From Thermoproteota archaeon (GTDB lineage: Archaea > Thermoproteota > Methanomethylicia > Methanomethylicales > B66-G16), in the NCBI GenBank assembly GCA_003649085.1, contig QMQV01000010.1:1-27011 (forward strand): a DNA stretch of 27,011 nt. Reading direction: 5' to 3'. The notes below the pieces were generated by a model. That model made no database searches and had not been told where the DNA came from. It saw only the letters and a list, made by a program, of their open reading frames with translations. Of the stretch, positions 1 through 6,931 are shown one piece after another; position 1 is the first letter of the stretch; each line of letters opens with the position of its first letter. The translations under genes and the position numbers were made by a program.

Positions 1-812
1 GACCTTAAATCCCTGCTTAAGACAACGTATAGCCTGTTTTCAACCCTAAATGGTGGTCCGTGAATTATCGACGTTTCCTTCTTAGTTACCTTAGTGAAGA
101 ACGACGCAAGCTCCTCGGGGTTCTCTATGGTGGCTGTGAGGGCAGCCAATTGAAATTTTTGCTCGCAGGTCATGGACAGTATCTCCAACATGGCGAGCAA
201 CAAGGCTATTTCTCTTGGGCCGTAGAAGTCTATTTCATCTAATACTATGAGCTGTGCTCTGTTTAAGAAGCCGTCGAGGAGAGCTCCTTTAGCGGATGTG
301 GACATCTTCTTAACTTCATGTAGTAAAAATGCGGGGTTTGTTACGATGATATCTCTTGACGTTAAATGCGATCTTAGCTTAGACCTGCCGTACTCCTTGA
401 TGAGCTGATCTCTTCGAAGAGCATCTATGACTTCTACCTTGAGGTTTAATGCCTTAGCGTATTCGCTTATCCTCCTAATCTGGTCATTGGCTAAGGCGAG
501 CGTGGGGTAAACAGCTAGCGTCGGCACTCTTCTCGACAACGTGTATAAAAGCCAAGCCTCGGTTTTTCCCGAGCCTGTACCTGACCTTAGAATTAGGTTT
601 TTGCCTGAACATAGAGCTTGGTAAGATTCAACTTGGTGTGTGTAAAGCGGCTTGTAAGCTATTGACGATTTGCCGAGAACTTCTAGCTGAGGTAAGATAT
701 CTAAGAAGCGCTTATCTGAATGTTCAGGCTTGATAGCTGGCTCTACGTATGAATAGTAGTCGTATCCAAGCTCCTTTAACAAGCTTGAAGACTCAACTCT
801 CGTTGCAAGCAT
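1..812 (-). CDS. DEAD/DEAH-box helicase, N-terminal part (runs off left edge)
   Basis: Reading the minus strand from the ATG at 812 gives about 270 codons without a stop up to the window edge, so the 3' end of the gene is missing. The visible part is the first RecA-like domain of a superfamily 2 helicase. It has a Q-motif-like YTHQ near residues 57-60, Walker A SGTGSGKT at 77-84, motif Ia PTLALANDQ at 103-111, motif II DEID at 192-195 in place of DEAD or DEAH, and motif III TAT at 226-228. The motif Ia wording resembles the archaeal COG1205 helicases (a distinct family with a C-terminal metal-binding cysteine cluster), but that part lies outside the window. It is expected to be an ATP-dependent nucleic acid unwinding enzyme. 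The helicase call is firm; the subfamily is inference. Confidence 0.9.
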   Translation of the reverse strand, partial: MLATRVESSSLLKELGYDYYSYVEPAIKPEHSDKRFLDILPQLEVLGKSSIAYKPLYTHQVESYQALCSGKNLILRSGTGSGKTEAWLLYTLSRRVPTLAVYPTLALANDQIRRISEYAKALNLKVEVIDALRRDQLIKEYGRSKLRSHLTSRDIIVTNPAFLLHEVKKMSTSAKGALLDGFLNRAQLIVLDEIDFYGPREIALLLAMLEILSMTCEQKFQLAALTATIENPEELASFFTKVTKKETSIIHGPPFRVENRLYVVLSRDLR

Positions 813-914
813 AGTCAACTAAATCTATCCCCTAATTTTCTGCTACGTAGCTTTATGCATCTAAAGGCTAAATTAGCTTATGCAAACTTCTTCACACCAA
901 CTAGAGAGCATAAG

Positions 915-972
915 TGAAGATCAGATAATCAAGCTCTCATCACTTTTCAGGACCCGAAACCCTCATCACCAA
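915..972 (-). ncRNA. Box C/D sRNA (2'-O-methylation guide)
   Basis: On the minus strand all four boxes are perfect and correctly spaced: C box GTGATGA (969-963), a 12-nt guide (962-951), D' box CTGA (950-947), a 3-nt link, C' box GTGATGA (943-937), a 12-nt guide (936-925), and D box CTGA (924-921). A TATA-like element, minus-strand AAGCTTAAAAG around 994-1003, lies about 26 nt before the expected 5' end, so it seems to be an independent transcript. The D' guide is complementary to GACCCGAAACCC, which I recognise from memory as a conserved segment of domain II of large-subunit rRNA. By the D+5 rule the methylated base would be the third C of GACCC. The D guide would target ATAATCAAGCTC, which I could not place. 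Confidence 0.9.
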
Positions 973-989
973 GCCCATTAACTTCGCAA

Positions 990-1004
990 ACTTCTTTTAA
1001 GCTT
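990..1004 (-). promoter_or_regulatory. TATA-like promoter of the C/D box sRNA
   Basis: The core CTTAAAAG on the minus strand, around 994-1001, sits 25-27 nt upstream of the predicted sRNA 5' end near 972. That is the standard archaeal TBP-site-to-start distance. The rest of the gene-free stretch 813-1150 shows no further convincing gene. GCAAACTTCTT occurs twice, at about 882 and 986, probably by chance. Confidence 0.5.
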
Positions 1005-1150
1005 TCTGTTCATCCTCAGTAACACCGTAGGTTAAACACAGAGGGTTAGGGAAAGGAGAGGTTTGGATTGCCCCATTCCATAAAGTTGGTTGAGGCCTAA
1101 TGTGATAGGCTGAAGGGATTTGGCATGTGAACAGGGAATGGTCTCTGCTG

Positions 1151-1771
1151 TTAGCTTGACAGCAGCTTGGCTATTTCATTGGCGTATTGCTCTGCGGTAT
1201 TTGGTCCTTGGCTTGTTAAGATATTGTCCGACAGTACTACCGGTTTGTCCACGTATATTGCTCCGAAGCTTTCTAATGTGCTGATTAGGTCTTGGTTTTT
1301 AAAACACGTTGCTTTTAGACCGTTAAGTAATCCTGCTTTAGCGAGTATAGCTGGCGCTGCGCAGATAGCCGCCACAAGCTTTCCTTCGCTGTGAAAAGCT
1401 TGTGCAAGCTGTCCTACGAGTTCTACTGCTGGGTCTTCTACCATACCCATAACTCTAAGATAGACTCCTGGCCCTCCAATCAATATTAAGGCGTCATATC
1501 CCTTTGCTAGCTGCGTAAAGTTGACTTCAAGGATGTAGTAGTCGTATTCGACATCTATGGTTTGGTTAGCTGCTAATACCTTCACGGTGGCTTTAAGGCT
1601 TGTTAACTTGTTGTAAACTGGCTTAAACTCCTTAGGCTGGTAGCCTTCGAACAAGACTACTAACGCTTTTTTACCGCTTAAGTCTATGGCGGCTTGGCTT
1701 TGAACATAAGCTATTGCAGCTATAGCTGCGATAGCCACTATCACTATGGGGATTAACAGTTTCTTTTGCAT
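1151..1771 (-). CDS. Membrane-anchored DJ-1/PfpI family protein
   Basis: A 206-residue protein with the class I glutamine amidotransferase-like fold of the DJ-1/PfpI superfamily. Residues 5-23 form a hydrophobic signal anchor after two lysines, so the catalytic domain should face outside the cell, whereas most family members are cytoplasmic. Seen in the sequence are the acidic residue Glu42 in LFEGY, the glycine pair in LIGGPG at 97-102, and the nucleophile elbow AAICAAPAILA with Cys137. Members act as glyoxalase-like deglycases, chaperones or intracellular proteases, and the activity here cannot be chosen. Start ATG at 1771. The gene is divergent from the M28 peptidase and shares the palindrome at 1795-1811 with it. 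A short inverted repeat, CTGCTGT/ACAGCAG, overlaps its stop codon (1145-1165). Confidence 0.85.
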   Translation of the reverse strand: MQKKLLIPIVIVAIAAIAAIAYVQSQAAIDLSGKKALVVLFEGYQPKEFKPVYNKLTSLKATVKVLAANQTIDVEYDYYILEVNFTQLAKGYDALILIGGPGVYLRVMGMVEDPAVELVGQLAQAFHSEGKLVAAICAAPAILAKAGLLNGLKATCFKNQDLISTLESFGAIYVDKPVVLSDNILTSQGPNTAEQYANEIAKLLSS

Positions 1772-1794
1772 ATGTATGGTTTTTCAGCTAGCTG

Positions 1795-1811
1795 CGTTAA
1801 ATTGTTTAACG
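1795..1811. promoter_or_regulatory. 17-bp palindrome between divergent genes (operator or bidirectional TATA)
   Basis: CGTTAAA TTG TTTAACG is a perfect 7+3+7 inverted repeat in the 67-bp gap between the DJ-1-like gene (start 1771) and the M28 peptidase gene (start 1839). Each arm is A/T-rich and lies roughly 25-40 nt from one of the two start codons. It could be a bidirectional TATA element, a repressor site, or both. Confidence 0.5.
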
Positions 1812-1838
1812 TATTTTGAGGTCTTTGTCTGAGAGCTG

Positions 1839-3569
1839 GTGGATGTGTCGAACTTAGATAGCGTGTTAAAAGCTGTTAAAGAGCTCGTAGGCATCGGAGA
1901 AGTTGTAGCAGGCTCTAATGAGGAGTGCGCTATCGTCGAGAGGATTGTTAAGGAACTCGAAGAAGCTGGTTGTTGTGTAGAGAAGATTCCTGTCGACGTG
2001 TTAACGTGGCTTGATAGGGGAGCTAGCGTAGTTCTAAGCTCTGGAGTTGAAGTTAATGGGCTTACAATTCCATATACCTTGGGAGGAAGCGTTGAAGGGG
2101 AGCTTGTCCACATCCCCTTTTCAGGGGTGAGAAAGGAGTATTGGAGAGACGTTGAAGGTAAGGTGGCTTTAGTTGAGCTCTTCCGTGACCCAGACGAGCT
2201 TAAGACAATTTACTTAAATGCCGTCGAAGCTGGTGTTGAGGGGCTTATCGTCTACGATTTTGAGCCCAGTAGGCTTAGGAGGATCGTGGTTACGTCGACA
2301 CGTGACTATAGGTTTTCCCACGCTCAACCCCCACCTAAAGTGGCTGTCTTCATTAAGAAAGAAGATGGGCTAAAGCTCGTTAAAGAACTTGAAAAAGGCG
2401 TAGTTAGGGTTCGTGTAGAGTCTAAGGTCGACGTCAAGGAGTCTATAGGGCTTACTGTTGAGGGTATTTTGCCGTCTAAAAGTGAGGATGAGGAAGTTAT
2501 CGTAAGTGCACATCACGATCACTGGCTTACAGGGGTTAGCGACAATCTATGTGGTGTCGCATTAATTGTTGAGCTAGCTAAGAAACTTTGCAGAGCTAGC
2601 TTAAGACGCCAGGTCAGGGTTATCAGCTTCACAGCCGAAGAATCCGGGGCACTTGGGTTTTCTCCGTGGTATTGGATCTATGGGTCAAGGAAGTACGTTG
2701 AGCGTAGGCTTAGGGATGGAAGCTTGGATAAGGTTGTAGCTGTCGTAAACTTAGACATGCCCACCGCACTACCTTTAACCATCTCAGCTAGCGGCGTTGA
2801 GCTCAAGTCCTTTTTAGAAGGCTTAGCTAGAAGGCTTAACATCAGGTTTGTTAGCGAGCTTGACACAAGCTATTGTGACAGCTATAGCTTTAGCAAAGAA
2901 GGTGTAGCTGCGGTAACGCTTCATAGCATTAGACAGCTTTTGCATCTATATCATACCGATGCCGATGTGCTCGAAAACGTAGATGTCGAAGCTTTAAGAC
3001 AAGCATTGAATTTGGCTGAAAACGCGGTTTTAAGGTTAGCTAATGAAGAAAGGCCGTTAAACTACGATGTCTACTTGACAGCTATTGAGGAGAAGTTGTC
3101 TTCTTACGTGAGTTTAGAGAACTTCAAACATCGTGTTAGAGAGGCTATGGTTAGAGGAGATTACCGAGCTTTGAGGAAGTGCTTTATGGTGCTTAACAAG
3201 TCTTCGATAAAAGTTGTCTTTAAGGGCGTTTATGGAGAGGATTTGGGCTGGTTTGAGACCATGTTTTTGCCTCAGCTTATGATTTTAGATGTTTTAAGCC
3301 AGCTTCGCGAAGTCAAAGAGCTTGTTCTACAAGGTAGAGGTGAAGACGCGGTGAGCGTTTTGCGTAACATTCCTAAGAGGGTCGTTTACCCAGGGTATGA
3401 AGAGGTTTTATTTGACGTAGATGTTGACCGCTTAGCAAACTCTGTTAAAGTTAGCTTTAAACAGGCTTTGAAAGAAATTGATGCTCAAGTTAGCTTATTG
3501 GAAAAGCGCTTAAGCCAGCTTGTTGAGCTGGTTAGGGAAGATATTAAAGGAGCTCTAGCCTATCTTTAA
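1839..3569 (+). CDS. M28 family zinc peptidase with PA-like insert
   Basis: A 576-residue metallopeptidase of the M28 (aminopeptidase/carboxypeptidase) type, expected to remove residues from peptide ends using two zinc ions. The metal-ligand series is complete: His225 and Asp227 in SAHHDH, bridging Asp235 in VSDN, the Glu267-Glu268 pair in TAEESG, Asp306 in NLDMP, and His372 in LYHTDAD. Residues about 80-200 look like the protease-associated (PA) domain that often precedes the catalytic part. Residues about 400-576 form a helical tail of unknown role. There is no signal peptide, so it is probably cytoplasmic. The start is GTG at 1839; GTG at 1845 in the same frame is an alternative. The gene is first in a three-gene operon with the acetyltransferase (11-bp gap) and the radical SAM enzyme. 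Confidence 0.88.
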   Translation: MDVSNLDSVLKAVKELVGIGEVVAGSNEECAIVERIVKELEEAGCCVEKIPVDVLTWLDRGASVVLSSGVEVNGLTIPYTLGGSVEGELVHIPFSGVRKEYWRDVEGKVALVELFRDPDELKTIYLNAVEAGVEGLIVYDFEPSRLRRIVVTSTRDYRFSHAQPPPKVAVFIKKEDGLKLVKELEKGVVRVRVESKVDVKESIGLTVEGILPSKSEDEEVIVSAHHDHWLTGVSDNLCGVALIVELAKKLCRASLRRQVRVISFTAEESGALGFSPWYWIYGSRKYVERRLRDGSLDKVVAVVNLDMPTALPLTISASGVELKSFLEGLARRLNIRFVSELDTSYCDSYSFSKEGVAAVTLHSIRQLLHLYHTDADVLENVDVEALRQALNLAENAVLRLANEERPLNYDVYLTAIEEKLSSYVSLENFKHRVREAMVRGDYRALRKCFMVLNKSSIKVVFKGVYGEDLGWFETMFLPQLMILDVLSQLREVKELVLQGRGEDAVSVLRNIPKRVVYPGYEEVLFDVDVDRLANSVKVSFKQALKEIDAQVSLLEKRLSQLVELVREDIKGALAYL

Positions 3570-3580
3570 GGTAGTTTGAT

Positions 3581-4129
3581 ATGAGCCAGGAAGCACGCGT
3601 GCTTGTTAGGTCAGCAGGTCATGGAGACCTTAAGAGAGTGCTTGAGATAGCTGTAAAAACGTTAGGCTCCTTCCATCGCCATTACGTTGAGAGGACGTTT
3701 TGGCAAGCTAAGACATTAGTAGCTGAAAGCTCTGGCGTTATAGCTGGTTTTGCGCAGTTTCGTAGGCTTAAAGCAGGTAAGTCCACCATAGTGGCTATCG
3801 TGTACATAGCTGTTGATCCTCTTCAACAGAGATCTGGTATCGGCTCTACTTTGCTTAAAGCGGTTGAAGGAGAAGCTGTTAAGCGGGGGGCTTCGATGGT
3901 CGTAGCCACCACTACAGAAGCTAACGAAGTGTCTAAGAGCTTTTTCAGCAAACATGGTTATAAGTTGATGAAGTTTAGCGAAGTTGAGAAGCAGTTTGGA
4001 CATAAAGCGCTTTTTGAACTAATAAATCTGCTTCAAGCATATGAAGACAACTTGCTAATGTATAAAGAGCTGTCTGAAGACGCTGCTACAAGCTTTTTCA
4101 ATGAGCTTAAAAGCCTTGAGAGTTTTTAG
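3581..4129 (+). CDS. GNAT family N-acetyltransferase
   Basis: A 182-residue single-domain GNAT protein that should transfer an acetyl group from acetyl-CoA to an amine. The CoA-binding motif A is visible as a beta strand IVYIAVDP (73-80) followed by the pyrophosphate loop QQRSGIG (82-88) and a helix. Motif B is represented by SKSFFSKHGYKLM near 118-130. The substrate cannot be read from the sequence. The ATG at 3581 has AAGGTAG 6 nt upstream, which overlaps the end of the peptidase gene. The stop is only 2 bp before the radical SAM gene, so the three genes are probably cotranscribed. Confidence 0.88.
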   Translation: MSQEARVLVRSAGHGDLKRVLEIAVKTLGSFHRHYVERTFWQAKTLVAESSGVIAGFAQFRRLKAGKSTIVAIVYIAVDPLQQRSGIGSTLLKAVEGEAVKRGASMVVATTTEANEVSKSFFSKHGYKLMKFSEVEKQFGHKALFELINLLQAYEDNLLMYKELSEDAATSFFNELKSLESF

Positions 4130-4131
4130 CC

Positions 4132-5190
4132 ATGTCTGAAGTTGTTAAGGAAACGCCGCTTTATAGAAGTTTAGGGGATGGAAAGGTTGAATGCTTAGTT
4201 TGTGAAAGACGCTGTGTTATAAGCCCTGGTTTTAAGGGGTGGTGTAAGACAAAGGCTAATTTTGAAGGGAAGCTTTACACGCTAGTTTATGGCGATTTAA
4301 GTGCTGTTGAAAGTAGACCTATTGAGATAAAGCCATTCTTTCACTATTGGCCTGGCTCCACGTCTTTGACATTTTCGACTTGGTCGTGCAACTTCGATTG
4401 CCCGTGGTGTCAAAATCACCACTTATCTAAAGTTGAGCCTAAGCCTGAAATGTCAAACTATGTGCCACCTGAGAAACTCGTCAAGGCTGCTGAAAGAGCT
4501 GGAGATGAAGGGCTATGCGTCAGCTTTAATGAACCGCTAATGCTCTTTGAATACTCTCTTGACGTGTTTAAGCTTGGTAAAAGTAGGGGGCTTTACTGCT
4601 GCTATGTATCTAATGGCTACATGACACTTAAAGCCCTTAACATGCTAATCGAAGCTGGTCTTGACGGCCTTAAAATCGACGTTAAAGGAGACCAAGAAGT
4701 CTACCAGAGATATTGTGGAGGGCTAAAAGCAGATGTGGTCTGGAGAAATGCAGAAGAAGCTAAGAAACGTGGGGTGCACGTCGAGATCGTCAACTTGATA
4801 ATTACCAATGTAAACGACGATGAGGAATGCTTAAGATGGGTTGTCGAAAACCACTTGAAAAAATTAGGTCCAGATACGCCAATACATTTCACTAGGTATT
4901 ATCCAGCTTATAGGTTTAGGGAGCCTCAAACCAAGGTCGAGGTTCTAGAAAAAGCATACTTCATGGCTAAGAAAGCTGGCTTAAACTACCCATACCTAGG
5001 CAACGTCCTAGGACACCCATTTGAACATACCTATTGCCCTAACTGCGGCGAAGCCGTGATTAAGAGATATGGGTATAGCATTGTAAGCTATAAGCTTGAT
5101 GAAAGGAATCGCTGCCTTAAATGCGGCTTTACAATACCTATCGCCGGAAAATTCGTTAAGAAACGTATGAGACAGCTTTTCGTTTACTAG
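4132..5190 (+). CDS. amrS: AmrS-type radical SAM enzyme (AmmeMemoRadiSam family)
   Basis: A 352-residue radical SAM enzyme. The 4Fe-4S/SAM motif is C86-x3-C90-x2-C93, in the context TWSCNFDCPWCQN. An N-terminal cysteine group (C21, C24, C28, C38) is followed by GWCKTKANFEGKL and an IEIKPFFHYWPGS stretch, which is the hallmark layout of the AmmeMemoRadiSam/PflA-like family (COG1180). A C-terminal zinc-ribbon-like set (C302, C305, C328, C331) completes the family architecture. The biological reaction is unresolved; family members are linked genetically to AMMECR1 and Memo proteins, neither of which is in this window. It is third in the operon with the M28 peptidase and the GNAT enzyme, 2 bp after the latter. 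Confidence 0.88.
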   Translation: MSEVVKETPLYRSLGDGKVECLVCERRCVISPGFKGWCKTKANFEGKLYTLVYGDLSAVESRPIEIKPFFHYWPGSTSLTFSTWSCNFDCPWCQNHHLSKVEPKPEMSNYVPPEKLVKAAERAGDEGLCVSFNEPLMLFEYSLDVFKLGKSRGLYCCYVSNGYMTLKALNMLIEAGLDGLKIDVKGDQEVYQRYCGGLKADVVWRNAEEAKKRGVHVEIVNLIITNVNDDEECLRWVVENHLKKLGPDTPIHFTRYYPAYRFREPQTKVEVLEKAYFMAKKAGLNYPYLGNVLGHPFEHTYCPNCGEAVIKRYGYSIVSYKLDERNRCLKCGFTIPIAGKFVKKRMRQLFVY

Positions 5191-5235
5191 CCTAGCTGTT
5201 GAAGGCTGTTTTAGCTCTTCCTTTGAAAAGCATGG

Positions 5236-5601
5236 TTAACCTTGCTTTGAGGAATTATAGTGCTTCTTAGCTTTCTCTAAGTAATCTAAGAGACTTAAAC
5301 CGTTAGACTCGCTAAATGGCAAGCACATTTTAAGGTACAAGCTTTTAGCAATTTCAAGTTCAATAATTTTCGAGCCTTCTTGAAACACATTTTGAAGCCT
5401 TTCAACTAGGAGGTAAATGTCCAAGTTACTGTCTAGGTCTATCTTAGAGTTTTCTTTGCTCAAGGTGTATACGACGCTGTTAATAAGCTCTTTGCCAAAT
5501 ATTCTTTCTAGGCCTTCACGTACGGAACTTGATAACAACTCATCCCAGCTATCATGAATGATACCTGTCTTTCGAGCTTTACTCAAAATATTGAACCTCA
5601 A
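5236..5601 (-). CDS. NitrOD5-like domain protein
   Basis: A 121-residue soluble, mostly helical protein. The central part matches my recollection of the NitrOD5 output domain known from thaumarchaeal signalling proteins: a helix LINSVVYTLSKE, then LVERLQNVFQEGSKIIELEI and a helix ending SLYLKM. Here the domain stands almost alone, with no sensor or receiver domain. The start is uncertain. The longest frame begins at TTG 5601, but TTG at 5586 has GAGG about 9 nt before it, and a TATA-like TTTTTAAAAG near 5620-5630 fits either. It lies 65 bp downstream of the HxlR-like regulator on the same strand and may form a regulatory pair with it. Function unknown. Confidence 0.65.
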   Translation of the reverse strand: MRFNILSKARKTGIIHDSWDELLSSSVREGLERIFGKELINSVVYTLSKENSKIDLDSNLDIYLLVERLQNVFQEGSKIIELEIAKSLYLKMCLPFSESNGLSLLDYLEKAKKHYNSSKQG

Positions 5602-5666
5602 AAAATAATAGAGAAAATTCTTTTAAAAACATGTGTTTGTAACGAAACTTACTGACAGAGAATCAT

Positions 5667-5936
5667 TTAACTTGAGAGCAACTCCTTGAGTTCCACGAAC
5701 TTTTTAGCTACGTGTTTGCCTTTCTCTGTCACCACGTAGTACGTCTTAACAGGACTCTCCCTCACGTCGACATATCTAGCTATTAACTCATCTTCTAAAA
5801 GCTCTCTTAAGACAACTGAAAGAGTACCTCTGCTTTTAACAAGCTTTGAAATCTCTCTATGCCTTACTGGCCCGTGTTCACTTATGAATAACAAGATGTC
5901 TACTGTCGCATTATTAACTAATTTGCTTACCTTCAT
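5667..5936 (-). CDS. HxlR/MarR-like winged-helix regulator
   Basis: An 89-residue single winged-helix DNA-binding protein. After a helix VDILLFISEHGPVRHREISKL, the recognition region SRGTLSVVLRELLEDELI is followed by a wing ending VKTYYVVTEKGKHV. The HGPVRHREIS and Y-x-VTEKG wording is typical of HxlR and related families, which act as homodimers sensing redox, aldehydes or other stress. No cysteine is present, so cysteine-based redox sensing is excluded. Start ATG at 5936, with AGGTA a few nt upstream. The gene is divergent from the TrmB-like regulator at 6050, and the 113-bp gap must hold both promoters. The target is unknown. Confidence 0.75.
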   Translation of the reverse strand: MKVSKLVNNATVDILLFISEHGPVRHREISKLVKSRGTLSVVLRELLEDELIARYVDVRESPVKTYYVVTEKGKHVAKKFVELKELLSS

Positions 5937-6049
5937 ATTTACCTAGATCCGCAACCATAGCCCTTTAACAAATTAAACACTTATTTATGAACATATCGAT
6001 AACAAACTTTTAAAGGGAGAGCACGAAAATTTAAGCTAAGGTCATTTAT

Positions 6050-6814
6050 TTGAGCAAGACACGAAATTTTGAGTTAAAAACCGTTGAAGAAGTGTTGGCA
6101 GAGGTCCACATACCGCGTAATGAAGCGAGGCTTTTGCTTGCGCTCATCAAAGCTGGCGGTGAGGCTAGAGCTAGTAGGCTCGCTACGTTATCAGGTATTC
6201 CGAGAACTGAAGTTTACAGGATTTTGAGGAATTTAGAGAAGAAGGGGCTAGTTTACGCTAAAGCTTCTATACCTAAGGTTTACGTATCGCTTAAGCCAAG
6301 GGAAGTAGCTGAGCAAATCGTCAACTTATGGCGTAAGAAGCTTAAGTTTATTGAATCTAGGGTCGAGAAGGTTATTAAAGCGCTTGAAGCTGTTGAAGAG
6401 AAAGCTTACATTGGCTCTGATAAGCTTTGTGATGTCTTCTTACTGAGAGGCTGGGAAGGGACTAAGTTTAGAGCTGTCAACCTTATTAGGTGCTCTAAGA
6501 AGAGTGTTGAAGCGGCTTTAAGCTTTAACGTAGCTCAAGATGAGCTTTTAACAGCTATTAAGAGGAGAGCTAGGAGACTTCGTATTCGGCTGGTGCTGGA
6601 ACACAGCATATGCACTAGGCATGAGAAGCTTAAGTGCGAGGTTAGGCGGTTACGTAAGCTCCCCGTATCTGTGATAGTAGCTGACGGGAAGAGGGCATTG
6701 GTTATCCTACATAAATCTAGAGTAGAGAAGCTAGGATTTTTCTTCTGTGAAGCCGGAGCTGTTGAAGCTTGTAAAATGCTTTTTGAAAAGCTTTGGGAAG
6801 AAGCTGCTCCTTAA
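6050..6814 (+). CDS. TrmB family transcriptional regulator
   Basis: A 254-residue protein with an N-terminal winged helix (about residues 20-90) of the TrmB type: ARLLLALIKAGGEARASRLATLSGIPRTEVYRILRN, with the characteristic phrases IPRTEVYRIL and LEKKGLV. A coiled linker (about 85-120) leads to a C-terminal domain resembling the phospholipase D-like fold of TrmB proteins. TrmB regulators in archaea sense sugars or other small molecules and control transport and central metabolism. The start is TTG at 6050. A TATA-like CTTTTAAAG near 6007-6015 and AAGGT about 9 nt before the TTG support it. No sugar transporter is adjacent, so the ligand is unknown. Confidence 0.82.
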   Translation: MSKTRNFELKTVEEVLAEVHIPRNEARLLLALIKAGGEARASRLATLSGIPRTEVYRILRNLEKKGLVYAKASIPKVYVSLKPREVAEQIVNLWRKKLKFIESRVEKVIKALEAVEEKAYIGSDKLCDVFLLRGWEGTKFRAVNLIRCSKKSVEAALSFNVAQDELLTAIKRRARRLRIRLVLEHSICTRHEKLKCEVRRLRKLPVSVIVADGKRALVILHKSRVEKLGFFFCEAGAVEACKMLFEKLWEEAAP

Positions 6815-6829
6815 CAGTTTTTATGAAAG

Positions 6830-6894
6830 GGAGGTAGGCGCCTCCAGTCATCCTAGCGCCTTTCGGCGATGTCGTGGAGGAGAAGCAGTCAAGT
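6830..6894 (-). ncRNA. Candidate structured RNA with GAAA tetraloop in a convergent gap
   Basis: In the gap between two converging genes (6815-6931) the minus strand folds as CCTCCA (6880-6875), an internal loop, CGCC GAAA GGCG (6868-6857), an internal loop, then TGGAGG (6846-6841). The GNRA tetraloop appears only on this strand. A second CCTCC (6834-6830) could pair instead with the same GGAGG, so two folds are mutually exclusive. A TATA-like AATTTTTAAAGC at 6916-6927 lies about 26 nt before a possible 5' end near 6894. It could equally be a 3' UTR structure or terminator for either neighbour. Confidence 0.4.
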
Positions 6895-6931
6895 AGAAGA
6901 TTAGGGTTGTTTTCGCTTTAAAAATTTCACG

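Noticed and set aside
60..242. Plus-strand 60-codon frame at the left edge
   Set aside because: It lies antisense to the helicase gene, whose motifs are clear on the minus strand.
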